In this document: positions 1 through 7,340 of the stretch, in pieces | How positions within the stretch are numbered: the stretch's first letter is position 1 | How the letters are laid out: each line of letters opens with the position of its first letter | NCBI GenBank assembly: GCA_008375315.1 | Contig: CP032507.1 | Coordinates: 2,938,071-3,002,070 of the forward strand | Origin: Ectothiorhodospiraceae bacterium BW-2 | GTDB taxonomy: Bacteria > Pseudomonadota > Gammaproteobacteria > Thiohalomonadales > Thiohalomonadaceae | Length of the DNA: 64,000 nucleotides | Direction of reading: 5' to 3' | Translations under genes and position numbers: made by a program | The notes under the pieces: generated by a model | What the model was told of the DNA's origin: nothing | The model's input: only the letters and a program-made list of their open reading frames with translations | Database searches by the model: none

Positions 1-635
1 ATTGGCTAGTGGCGTTGGGTGATGAGGCTAAGCGTGGGGAGCCGATGGTGGTCTTTGAGGCGCTATTAAAGGCGATCGACTACCAGAGCTGGTTAAATGA
101 TAGCGCCGCATCGCTCAAACAGGCCGAGAAGCGCTGGGCGAATGTGATGGAGCTACAGAGCTGGTTGCAGAAGATGGTTGATGAGGCCGAGGGGGAGGTG
201 AAACTAAGCGACTTAGTGGCTCGATTAAGTCTGTTCGATATTTTAGAGCGGCAGAATGAGGAGAGCGATAGTGATGCGGTGCGCTTAATGACTCTCCACT
301 CGGCAAAGGGGCTGGAGTTCCCCACGGTCTATCTGGTCGGCATGGAGGAGGAGAGTCTGCCCCACCGCAATAGTATTGAGGCCGATACTATAGAGGAGGA
401 GCGGCGGCTCGCCTATGTCGGCATCACGAGGGCAGAGCGGCGGTTAGTGTTGAGCTATGCTAAAAAGCGCCGTCGGGGAGGGGAGATGGAGGTGCGTGAA
501 CCGAGCCGCTTTTTGGCCGAACTACCGGCTGAAGATCTACAGCGTTCAGGGGTTGGGGTCGAACGGACACCCGAGCAGCAGCAGGCGCACGGTTTAGCGC
601 AGTTAGCCAATCTCCGTGCGATGGTAGGAGCTTAA
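1..635 (+). CDS. rep: ATP-dependent DNA helicase Rep, C-terminal part (gene starts before the window)
   Basis: This is the C-terminal ~210 residues of a superfamily 1A 3'-5' DNA helicase, which helps replication forks through obstacles. The frame is open to the left edge, so the true start lies outside. Visible motifs are TLHSAKGLEFPTVYLVG (SF1 motif V region, about nt 290-340) and EERRLAYVGITRAERRL (motif VI, about nt 388-440). The tail with EPSRFLAELP resembles E. coli Rep more than UvrD. The stop is followed 3 nt later by the start of a DUF2288 gene, suggesting co-transcription. The N-terminal Walker motifs are not in the window, so Rep rather than UvrD/PcrA is inferred from the tail. Confidence 0.88.
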   Translation, partial: WLVALGDEAKRGEPMVVFEALLKAIDYQSWLNDSAASLKQAEKRWANVMELQSWLQKMVDEAEGEVKLSDLVARLSLFDILERQNEESDSDAVRLMTLHSAKGLEFPTVYLVGMEEESLPHRNSIEADTIEEERRLAYVGITRAERRLVLSYAKKRRRGGEMEVREPSRFLAELPAEDLQRSGVGVERTPEQQQAHGLAQLANLRAMVGA

Positions 636-638
636 CCG

Positions 639-950
639 ATGGCAGAGGAGCTAGAGCCGTTCGCACAACTGGAGCGACAAAAACTTAACCTAGAGACGGC
701 GGTTATCGGCTGGCACGACCTACAGCGCTTCTTTGCGGCAGGTAGGGTGCTACAGGTGGCCAAAACTCTCGATCTCATTGAGGTGGCGACCCAAATGGCG
801 CTCGATAACTCGCCGATGTGGCAACAGTGGCTACAGCTAGGGCTAGTTCGCGCGGTGGCCGACTGCCAAGCGGCGACATGGTATCGCGACAATACGCTGC
901 TCTGGGCGGTGGTGGTTAGGCCGTGGGTGTTGGTACAGAGGTATGAATGA
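639..950 (+). CDS. DUF2288 family protein
   Basis: A small soluble protein of 103 residues. Its pattern (IGWHDLQRFFAAGRVL, LDLIEVATQMALDN, and the end LLWAVVVRPWVLVQ) matches my recollection of DUF2288, a family known from gammaproteobacteria and cyanobacteria with no established function. Length is typical. It starts 3 nt after the rep stop, and its own stop overlaps the start of the downstream HDOD gene by 4 nt (ATGA), so the three genes look translationally coupled. No membrane segment or catalytic motif is visible. Confidence 0.7.
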   Translation: MAEELEPFAQLERQKLNLETAVIGWHDLQRFFAAGRVLQVAKTLDLIEVATQMALDNSPMWQQWLQLGLVRAVADCQAATWYRDNTLLWAVVVRPWVLVQRYE

Positions 951-1825
951 TGCCGATGTTAACGGTCGATAAAGAGGTTCAGCGGCTCGTTGCCACCATT
1001 CGGCGCGATTTTGAGGCCAATCGGCTACGGATCCCCTCTCTGCCCGATATTGCGCTACGGGTGCGGCAGGCGATTGAGCAGGAGAACCACTCTGCCCGCC
1101 ATATCGCCGAAATTATTCAGTTTGATCCGGCCATAGCCGCCAGAGTGATACAGCTAGCTAACAGCGTCCTGTTTCGCGGCAGCCGTAAGATCGAAAACAC
1201 CCTTGAGGCTGTCGCTCGTATCGGTCTAAATACTGTGCGCGATCTAACCATCAGCCTCTCGATGCAGCAGGTGATGGAGAGTTCTAATGAGCAGATCACC
1301 CTGAAAATGCGCCAGCTATGGCAGCACAGCGTCTATGTCGCCGCTATTAGCCGCGTCTTAGGGCGCATCGGCCCTGAGCTGGAGCCAGATAGGGCGCTAT
1401 TAGCCGGACTGCTGCACGATATTGGCGCGATTCCGGTACTGATCTATGCCGAATCCTCTCCCGAGTTAATCTATCAACCCTCACTATTAGAGCAGTTGAT
1501 AGAGAAGCTGCGGGGTCGTTTAGGGGTGATGCTGTTGCGTCGGTGGGAGTTTGCCGACTCAATTGCGATCATACCGATGGAGGTCGATCGCTGGCAGCGC
1601 AATCCAAGAGCGATGCCAGACTATGCCGATGTGGTGCTGTTAGCCAATATCTTTGCTAACTTTGGTCGCTCTAAGCGCTACAGTGGGCCGCCGCTACACA
1701 CGCTGCCCGCTTTTAACAAGTTCCCGCTAGGGGCGTTAGGTGCCGAAGGGGGGGTCGAGATTTTGGAAGAGGCGAAGGATGAGATTAAAGCGGTGCTGCG
1801 GGTGTTGGGGGGAAGCTCGCTATAG
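947..1825 (+). CDS. HDOD domain protein (signalling)
   Basis: This 292-residue protein is dominated by an HDOD domain, a relative of HD phosphohydrolases found in bacterial signal transduction. IPSLPDIALRVRQAIEQ opens the domain (about residues 29-45), followed by IIQFDPAIAARVIQLANS, and LLAGLLHDIGAIPVL carries the HD dipeptide (about residue 157). No receiver, GGDEF or EAL domain is attached, so its partner must act in trans. Start ATG ATG overlaps the preceding stop; either Met may be used. HDOD proteins generally lack proven enzyme activity and may act as regulatory scaffolds; the specific target is unknown. Confidence 0.85.
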   Translation: MMPMLTVDKEVQRLVATIRRDFEANRLRIPSLPDIALRVRQAIEQENHSARHIAEIIQFDPAIAARVIQLANSVLFRGSRKIENTLEAVARIGLNTVRDLTISLSMQQVMESSNEQITLKMRQLWQHSVYVAAISRVLGRIGPELEPDRALLAGLLHDIGAIPVLIYAESSPELIYQPSLLEQLIEKLRGRLGVMLLRRWEFADSIAIIPMEVDRWQRNPRAMPDYADVVLLANIFANFGRSKRYSGPPLHTLPAFNKFPLGALGAEGGVEILEEAKDEIKAVLRVLGGSSL

Positions 1826-1841
1826 TGTGGCGGTGAGTGGT

Positions 1842-2381
1842 CTATCGCTCAATGAGGCCGGCGATCTGATCGTCAATAGCCATCAAAATGGCGCTGTGGC
1901 CTCGTTCGCGGGTCGATTCGAGCGCTGTTTGAATCTTTTGCGGTATCCTAAGCTGCTGCTGCTCCATGTAGCGGGCGCTACCGAGTTTGATCTGCTGGTG
2001 GTTAATCTCTACCTCTATGCCGAGACTGAGATGATATTTCGACTCATGCTGCGCTGGCGGCTCTAATTCGTATCGTCTTGCCTGTTCTAAGATAGCCTTG
2101 GCTATCGAATGGGAGAACTTCTGTTCGGCAGCGGCGCTATATTGCAAAATCTTCTCTTTACTAAAGTGCTGCTCATCGGCAGAGACAATCGCGGCGATTT
2201 GTGGGGTATCGTCGCTGGGGTGGGGAGCCACTGCCATTTCGGTCTCAATACGCTGGGCCGGCAGTAACGCCTCCATTGGGGCGTGAGTTGGGGCCGTCGC
2301 TTTTTGTTGTCGTCGTTTAGATTGCAGATGCCACACTCCTGTGACGGAGGCGATTAGGACTAATCCGAACAGGTGAATCAT
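1842..2381 (-). CDS. Membrane-anchored fragment of a P1B-type ATPase nucleotide-binding domain
   Basis: A 179-residue ORF with an N-terminal hydrophobic segment (about residues 2-18), a low-complexity linker, then a stretch resembling the N-domain of heavy-metal P1B ATPases (about residues 75-177: KILQYSAAAEQKFSHSIAKA, GIEVEI, IKLGSARYME, RERGHSAILMAIDD). The phosphorylation DKTGT motif, transmembrane channel and hinge are absent. The SEHP-type ATP-binding motif reads FSHSI, so Pro is Ser after His91, and the GxG motif reads SLG. It stops where an intact ATPase would continue into the P-domain. It may be a degraded transporter remnant captured behind a membrane anchor, or a domesticated N-domain protein. 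No metal-transport partner is adjacent. Confidence 0.55.
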   Translation of the reverse strand: MIHLFGLVLIASVTGVWHLQSKRRQQKATAPTHAPMEALLPAQRIETEMAVAPHPSDDTPQIAAIVSADEQHFSKEKILQYSAAAEQKFSHSIAKAILEQARRYELEPPAQHESKYHLSLGIEVEINHQQIKLGSARYMEQQQLRIPQKIQTALESTRERGHSAILMAIDDQIAGLIER

Positions 2382-2448
2382 TTTGCTAACTGTAACTCGG
2401 CCTTGTGTTTCATGATCGTCAGGTTTGCGATTGCTATTATGCCCCCCC

Positions 2449-2482
2449 CTCCAACCTCCCTCCGCTGGGGGGAGGGTTGGAG
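2449..2482 (-). terminator. GC-rich stem-loop downstream of the rhodanese gene
   Basis: CTCCAACC (2449-2456) pairs with GGTTGGAG (2475-2482), and an inner C-rich/G-rich stem closes on a GCT loop. It lies 15 nt beyond the rhodanese stop on the minus strand. There is no clear U-tract, so terminator activity is an inference. It resembles other C-rich/G-rich hairpins in this window. Confidence 0.35.
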
Positions 2483-2496
2483 TGGTGGGGCTGAGA

Positions 2497-2934
2497 TTAG
2501 GGACGCGCCACTAGATGGGTGGTGAGTAGGTAGCGTTCAAAGCCGCCGTAGAGAAGTTTGACATTCTCAAAGCCATCTAAACGCAGCGCTAAAGCGACTT
2601 GGGAGGCGAATGAGCCGCTGTTACAGTAGGCTAAAATCGGTTTGTCTCGTGGTAATTTATCCCGATTGGCATAGACTTGGCGCCATTCGATATTGACCGC
2701 ATTAGGGATATGGGCCTTGGCATACTGTTCCGCATCACGAACATCGAGAATGTAAAATTTAGCATAATCTGCCTCGGGAATCTGTTCCGCTGTGATCTGT
2801 CCTGCTCCATAAGAGATAAAGTCGAAATACTCCTGCAAAGCATCACTCACGATCGGATCGGCTTCGGCGTAGAGTGGTGTTATCGGGGCAAGCAGTAAGT
2901 TGCCCACCAGTAAGGGTAAGTAAATTTTCACCAT
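2497..2934 (-). CDS. Periplasmic single-domain rhodanese
   Basis: Predicted 145-residue rhodanese-like protein for handling sulfane sulfur outside the cytoplasm. I chose the ATG at 2934 because AAGGAGA sits just upstream and the resulting protein opens with a signal peptide (VKIYLPLLVGNLLLAPITPLYA, cleavage near residue 23). A longer reading to 2994 would run into the upstream gene and has no such support. The rhodanese fold shows YILDVRDAEQYAKAHIPNA and the active loop CNSGSFAS with Cys104 as persulfide-carrying residue. It lies 10 nt after the methyltransferase gene, which it likely follows in one transcript. Confidence 0.85.
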   Translation of the reverse strand: MVKIYLPLLVGNLLLAPITPLYAEADPIVSDALQEYFDFISYGAGQITAEQIPEADYAKFYILDVRDAEQYAKAHIPNAVNIEWRQVYANRDKLPRDKPILAYCNSGSFASQVALALRLDGFENVKLLYGGFERYLLTTHLVARP

Positions 2935-2944
2935 ATTTTTCTCC

Positions 2945-3562
2945 TTAACTCTGTTTTTGTAAACGAAAATAGCAAAAGTGCTGCACTTTGCCACTCGGTG
3001 TCTGATGCGCTTCTCGTTGTGTCTCTAGTAGAGAGAAATCGGCACCTAGGGTTTGGGTCAGCTTTTCGGCATCGTAGCGCTCTACCGGCAGATGACTGCA
3101 CTGCTCTGGCCCATCTGGGGCGAAGGTGGCGATAATCAAGTGGCCGTTAGGCTGTAGGGCTCTCTCTAGTACAGTCAGGTACTGTTTGCGCTCCTCTGCG
3201 GTGGTCAAAAAATGGAATACGGCTCGATCATGCCATAGTTGGTAGCGTTTAGGGGGGGTAAACGCGGTAATATCACTCTCTAACCAGGTCACTTGTTGCG
3301 TCTGTGCAGGAGTTAAGCGAGCTTTGGCGTGTGCTAAAGCCGCTGCTGCAATATCTAATACGCTAATATCCTGATAGCCTGCGGCTAGCAGTTTATCAAC
3401 TAGATAGGAGGCACCACCGCCGACATCAATCAAAGGTTGGGTCTGTTTTATGCCTGTATTATGAATTAGATTCAGGGAGTATTCGGGCATAGTTTGATAC
3501 CAGCTAACCTCGCCGGGCTGTTTTTGCTGATACACCGTCTCCCAGTGCGCTTTTCTCTCCAC
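2945..3562 (-). CDS. Class I SAM-dependent methyltransferase
   Basis: A 205-residue cytoplasmic methyltransferase. LIDVGGGASYLVDKLL is the glycine-rich SAM-binding motif I, SVLDIA the acidic end of strand 2, and LWHDRAVFHFLT resembles motif IV. The opening AHWETVYQQKQPGEVSWYQ is typical of small-molecule methyltransferases related to the thiopurine/tellurite-resistance group. Neighbouring rhodanese genes hint at a sulfur, selenium or metalloid substrate, but no residue identifies it. The gene leads a two-gene minus-strand unit. An AT-rich stretch (3575-3620) lies upstream and may carry the promoter. Confidence 0.8.
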   Translation of the reverse strand: MERKAHWETVYQQKQPGEVSWYQTMPEYSLNLIHNTGIKQTQPLIDVGGGASYLVDKLLAAGYQDISVLDIAAAALAHAKARLTPAQTQQVTWLESDITAFTPPKRYQLWHDRAVFHFLTTAEERKQYLTVLERALQPNGHLIIATFAPDGPEQCSHLPVERYDAEKLTQTLGADFSLLETQREAHQTPSGKVQHFCYFRLQKQS

Positions 3563-3973
3563 TCTGTCTGCTCCTTTTGGTATTCAATTTATTTGTTGAA
3601 TAGTTGAGTATAGTCAGGGGAGGGGGGATGTCAAGCGCTTATTCTGCTGTGAATTGCTTCAGCTATTTCAGGCTCTTAGGGTAGTTGAGAGAGGAGGGGG
3701 TGGGGGGAGTTGCAGAGAGGGCGCAGTGGTCTGGCTATGCGATGGGTCGGTGCTTTGGAGATTAGGGGCGTGATGATTCTGGTGAAGGGGATGGGGGTGG
3801 GGGGAGTTAAGCTAAGTTTAAGTTAAGTTAAGTTAATGAATTTATTTGGTTAATTTTTTTGTCTCTTTTGGGTTAAAAAAATTGCTGTGGGGGGGTTGTG
3901 GTTTAGAACATTTCTGGTATTCTGGGGCCACTGTTCGAGTGGAGCAAAAAACAGTTCTTGATTTTTTATTTAT
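3563..3973. other. Non-coding stretch between the methyltransferase gene and the CRISPR flank
   Basis: About 410 bases without a supportable gene. It has G-rich tracts (3620-3800), a short AGTTA-type tandem repeat (3805-3835), then an AT-rich part leading to the decayed sequence at about 3970-4320. No clear promoter or RNA gene was recognised. Confidence 0.5.
3805..3835. repeat. AGTTA short tandem repeat
   Basis: Five-base units AGTTA/AGCTA/AGTTTA recur about six times in a row, with the last three exact. This is a simple-sequence tract of unknown role. Confidence 0.7.
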
Positions 3974-4321
3974 TTGTCATTAGAATTTTCCACCGTAGAT
4001 AGGTTATCTACAAGCGCGAAAGTTTTGCGTGCCATGGTTAGAGTCGAAGTCGAATCGCAAGGTTGTTCTCTGTTCAGGATGAACGTCGAGGCAATTTTTA
4101 TGGCGCAAGCTGGGTTTCGATGGCTGAAACTGCCCATGTTGCCGGTGTTGACCGGCCATCCGGTTGGGACTGCTCAACCAGGACTCCAGTTGCTCGCCCG
4201 CAAGGGTGTTATCAACGGAGAGCGAATTACCAAAAACCGCCATGAGCAACTTTGCTTAGGTTTTTGGGAACAGTATAGTTATTCCACTGCTGCTCATTTA
4301 AAATTTGGTAAAAAATGGTAA
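3974..4321 (+). pseudogene. Decayed coding sequence upstream of the CRISPR array, possible TnpB-like 3' end
   Basis: Overlapping short reading frames cover this stretch, none convincing as an intact protein. One frame (4063-4245) ends in QKPP and a stop at 4243-4245. That stop sits at the same point of a ~49-bp sequence as the stop (ending EKLP) of the decayed TnpB-like gene at 7326-7672, which lies inverted on the other side of the array. This suggests the remains of the 3' end of a related element, but the upstream protein sequence does not visibly align with TnpB. Frames shift relative to each other, as expected of a pseudogene. Confidence 0.35.
4231..4278 (+). repeat. Inverted flanking repeat, copy A (upstream of the CRISPR array)
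   Basis: Forty-eight bases spanning CCATGAGCAACTTTGC and TAGGTTTTTGGGAACAG. They match, in opposite orientation, 7292-7340 with about five differences including one indel. The copy ends about 130 bases before the first CRISPR repeat. Conservation continues some 30 bases past the shared stop codon, as expected for a transposon end or guide-RNA scaffold rather than only protein coding. Confidence 0.85.
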
Positions 4322-4410
4322 TTGAAAAAATCGTCAACTTTTTGACGGCGGGATTTTCCGCCAAGCCCATTCATAACCGTTTGATTCTTAAGCTGAAATT
4401 AAGGGTAGCG
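4322..4410 (+). promoter_or_regulatory. Probable CRISPR leader
   Basis: An 89-base AT-leaning segment directly before the first repeat, on the side from which crRNA would be transcribed. Two adjacent perfect hairpins stand out: CGTCAA/TTGACG at 4332-4347 and GGCGG/CCGCC at 4347-4362. Leader assignment follows from repeat orientation; the promoter itself is not resolved. Confidence 0.5.
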
Positions 4411-6270
4411 GTATGAGACCTTCCCCGTTTTGTAGGGGATTAAGACCCATACCCCCAGGTGGTTGTCATGAGGTTGTCCAGTATGAGACCTTCCCCGTTT
4501 TGTAGGGGATTAAGACCCTCCAGGTAATCCACTACTTCGCTTTTCTTCCGAGTATGAGACCTTCCCCGTTTTGTAGGGGATTAAGACTTATTTGTCCCTG
4601 CTATCTTGATCTATATCGGTATGAGACCTTCCCCGTTTTGTAGGGGATTAAGACTTATTTGTCCCTGCTATCTTGATCTATATCGGTATGAGACCTTCCC
4701 CGTTTTGTAGGGGATTAAGACGTTTCTATGCGCTGCACACGCCGCCAACCTGGGCGGTATGAGACCTTCCCCGTTTTGTAGGGGATTAAGACAACTAATC
4801 GCGCTCATACAGCGCACTGTGTTTTGGTATGAGACCTTCCCCGTTTTGTAGGGGATTAAGACTCGATTTCGCCCAATGATTTTTTGAGTGAATACCGTAT
4901 GAGACCTTCCCCGTTTTGTAGGGGATTAAGACGTGCCACAGGCTGGCACCCTCGGGTCTGGCGTATCGTATGAGACCTTCCCCGTTTTGTAGGGGATTAA
5001 GACCCTTCCAACGACCCTCACCTTCGTTCTGCTACTGGGTATGAGACCTTCCCCGTTTTGTAGGGGATTAAGACGTCTCTACTATTTCAATCTTCTGCTC
5101 CCGGCACCAGTATGAGACCTTCCCCGTTTTGTAGGGGATTAAGACGTTAAAAAACGCGTAACCCCACGTAGTGGGCACCGTATGAGACCTTCCCCGTTTT
5201 GTAGGGGATTAAGACATGCCCGGGGAGTGTGATGTTGAAACCACATTGGTATGAGACCTTCCCCGTTTTGTAGGGGATTAAGACTCGAGAAAATCCTCGA
5301 TGGTTAGTCGTGCTCCGATCGTATGAGACCTTCCCCGTTTTGTAGGGGATTAAGACGGTCGAGTTCAACGCTATTTCCCGTGGCTTCCTCGTATGAGACC
5401 TTCCCCGTTTTGTAGGGGATTAAGACCGCGATATCTTCAGATACCGCTGAAAAGTCTTCGTATGAGACCTTCCCCGTTTTGTAGGGGATTAAGACAATAC
5501 ATTTGTTTTTATGACGCTACCATTTTCGGTATGAGACCTTCCCCGTTTTGTAGGGGATTAAGACCATGGCAATAACTCCAATTTTTACAGTATTTCGAGG
5601 TATGAGACCTTCCCCGTTTTGTAGGGGATTAAGACGAAAAATCAGGCCAAAAGTCAACCCCAGTGGCGGGGTATGAGACCTTCCCCGTTTTGTAGGGGAT
5701 TAAGACGCACCACTCCTCCTGTATGTCGAAGTAAAATGAATGTATGAGACCTTCCCCGTTTTGTAGGGGATTAAGACGGAAGGCCTCTATGAGCTCCTCG
5801 TCAAATATTGGCGGTATGAGACCTTCCCCGTTTTGTAGGGGATTAAGACTCGACCATAAGGTGATACTCCTCCGTTGCTGGCAGGGTATGAGACCTTCCC
5901 CGTTTTGTAGGGGATTAAGACCACTACTTTTCAGGTGTTTAGAAAACTCATTTTTGTATGAGACCTTCCCCGTTTTGTAGGGGATTAAGACATCACTTCC
6001 CGCCTACAATCTGTCAGGCGATACGGTATGAGACCTTCCCCGTTTTGTAGGGGATTAAGACGTGAGACATTACATCTCCATTGACGGCAGATAACGTATG
6101 AGACCTTCCCCGTTTTGTAGGGGATTAAGACGGGCCTCGTGAAGCGGCTTTAACAGAAAGGGAGGTATGAGACCTTCCCCGTTTTGTAGGGGATTAAGAC
6201 CGGATTTCCGGTAGCCTCCTCGTACCACTCAAGGGTATGAGACCTTCCCCGTTTTGTAGGGGATTAAGAC
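4411..6270 (+). CRISPR. CRISPR array, 27 identical 36-nt repeats and 26 spacers of 31-36 nt
   Basis: The repeat begins GTATGAGACC and ends GGGGATTAAGAC. All 27 copies I read are identical, including the last one, so there is no decayed end. Each contains TCCCC/GGGGA that can fold into a 5-bp stem with an 8-nt loop. The last 8 bases, ATTAAGAC, resemble the ATTGAAAC-type 5' handle of processed crRNAs in class 1 (type I/III) systems, so I infer transcription on the + strand and the leader at the left. Spacers 3 and 4 are identical. No cas gene occurs anywhere in the window, so the effector must be encoded elsewhere or be missing. Repeat uniformity argues for recent or continuing maintenance. The subtype cannot be settled from the repeat alone. 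Confidence 0.98.
4588..4685 (+). repeat. Duplicated CRISPR spacer-repeat unit
   Basis: Spacers at 4588-4618 and 4655-4685 are the same 31 bases, separated by one repeat. They are also the shortest spacers in the array. A unit duplication by recombination or slippage explains this better than two independent acquisitions. Confidence 0.95.
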
Positions 6271-6466
6271 ACCAAAGACATCGGGAAATGTTTGTCCAAT
6301 AAATACTTAACCATTTAACCATTTAATAGCGACTCTACCCAACAACAACTCATTAATAATCAACGCCACAGCAGCAAGCTATCTTCCCTTTGATGTGACA
6401 CGGCGCGACCGTTTAGCGCGGTACTAGATGCTGATCTACCCCTTACTGCGCAAATTCAATAGTTAT

Positions 6467-6500
6467 CCCTCCTAACGCTGCTTCGCATGGTAGGGGAGGG
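6467..6500. repeat. C-rich/G-rich intergenic inverted repeat
   Basis: CCCTCC-TA at the left pairs with TA-GGGGAGGG at the right around a GC-containing loop. It resembles the hairpins at 2449, 11024 and 15497 and may be a terminator or a REP-like element. Confidence 0.4.
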
Positions 6501-6524
6501 CTAATTTTGCTACACTAATGGCCG

Positions 6525-6537
6525 TGATAGTCTATCA
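6525..6537. promoter_or_regulatory. Candidate operator of the ArsR-type regulator
   Basis: TGATAG-T-CTATCA is a perfect 6+6 palindrome 56 bases before the start codon of the ArsR-rhodanese gene. ArsR-family dimers bind such dyads and usually repress their own gene. A plausible -35-like TTGCTA lies at 6507-6512, which would place the palindrome on the -10 region. No binding evidence is available. Confidence 0.4.
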
Positions 6538-6592
6538 AGTCACTACAAGTAACCACTTTAAAAGTAGAGCAGAGTAGAGCAAGGTTTTACGC

Positions 6593-7261
6593 ATGGCAAA
6601 CACCAACTTTAAGCAAGATATTTTCGGTCAGTTTGCCCGTATTGGCAAAGCGCTGGGTAATAGTCACCGGCTCGAAATTCTCGAATTTTTAGCGCAGTGT
6701 GAATACAATGTAGAGAGTCTAGCACGACTCGGCGGTTTAAGCGTGGCCAACGCCTCGCAGCACTTGCAACACCTACGCCAAGCGGGCCTAGTCGCGACTC
6801 GAAAAGAGGGGCTGCATGTCTATTACCGCCTAGCCGACAGAGATATTATTGAGCTAATGCGAGTGTTGCGGCGAGTCGCCGAGCGCAATTTGGCCGAAGT
6901 CGATAGACTAGTCAATAGCTACCTAAAAACCAAAGATGAGCTAGAACCGATCCCAGCTAAAGAGCTACTACAGCGAGTGCGCGAAGGGTTGGTGACCGTA
7001 CTAGATGTCCGACCGCCGGAGGAGTTTGCCGCTGGCCACCTACCGGGTGCCGTCAATGTCCCGCTTGATGAACTAGAGCGATTGTGGTCGAGCTTCAACC
7101 CTGAGCGGGAGATTGTCGCCTACTGTCGTGGCCCCTATTGCGTACTCGCCTACAGCGCAGTGGAGCGGCTGCGTGCGCACGGCCTGCAAGCACGACGGCT
7201 AGAAGATGGGTATCCTGAGTGGAAGGCGGCGGGGTTGCCGATCAGCTCCATTGCTCAATAG
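6593..7261 (+). CDS. ArsR/SmtB-type HTH regulator fused to a rhodanese domain
   Basis: A 222-residue cytoplasmic fusion. Residues ~12-95 form an ArsR winged helix (GKALGNSHRLEILEFLAQ, then SVANASQHLQHLRQAGLV as recognition helix, and EGLHVYYRLAD as wing). Residues ~120-218 form a rhodanese domain with VLDVRPPEEFAAGHLPGA and the active loop CRGPYC, giving Cys178 and Cys183. Such fusions are known and are thought to respond to reactive sulfur species or to carry persulfide. The CxxxxC pair could form a di- or tetrasulfide switch. There is no downstream partner gene in the same direction, so it may control itself or distant genes. A dyad upstream (6525-6537) is a candidate operator. Confidence 0.85.
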   Translation: MANTNFKQDIFGQFARIGKALGNSHRLEILEFLAQCEYNVESLARLGGLSVANASQHLQHLRQAGLVATRKEGLHVYYRLADRDIIELMRVLRRVAERNLAEVDRLVNSYLKTKDELEPIPAKELLQRVREGLVTVLDVRPPEEFAAGHLPGAVNVPLDELERLWSSFNPEREIVAYCRGPYCVLAYSAVERLRAHGLQARRLEDGYPEWKAAGLPISSIAQ

Positions 7262-7291
7262 CGCTGTGCTGCGCTATGACCACGATCACGA

Positions 7292-7340
7292 CTATAACTG
7301 TTCCTAAAAACCTACGCAAAGTTGCTCATGGCAGTTTTTC
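7292..7340 (-). repeat. Inverted flanking repeat, copy B (at the 3' end of the decayed TnpB-like gene)
   Basis: Forty-nine bases, inverted relative to 4231-4278 with about five differences. It begins in the last codons of the TnpB-like remnant, spans its TGA stop (7326-7328) and continues about 34 bases beyond. Confidence 0.85.

Larger units (their letters stand above)
6271..6592. other. Intergenic region between CRISPR array and arsR-rhodanese gene
   Basis: About 320 non-coding bases. It contains an AT-rich trailer with a direct CCATTTAA repeat (6311-6326), a C-rich/G-rich hairpin (6467-6500), and a candidate operator (6525-6537) before the regulator gene. No cas remnant or gene was seen. 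Confidence 0.55.

Noticed and set aside
4231-4278. The flanking 49-bp repeat as a tracrRNA-type anti-repeat to the CRISPR repeat
   Set aside because: I compared it with the repeat by eye and found no convincing complementarity beyond a few bases.
3974-4321. The 115-codon ORF as a genuine gene
   Set aside because: It has no ribosome site, shares sequence with a transposon-like tail in another frame, and shows no protein family pattern.
5393-5980. Short ORFs with repeated MRPSPFCRGLR and, on the other strand, VLIPYKTGKVSY
   Set aside because: They are translations of CRISPR repeats and spacers, not proteins.
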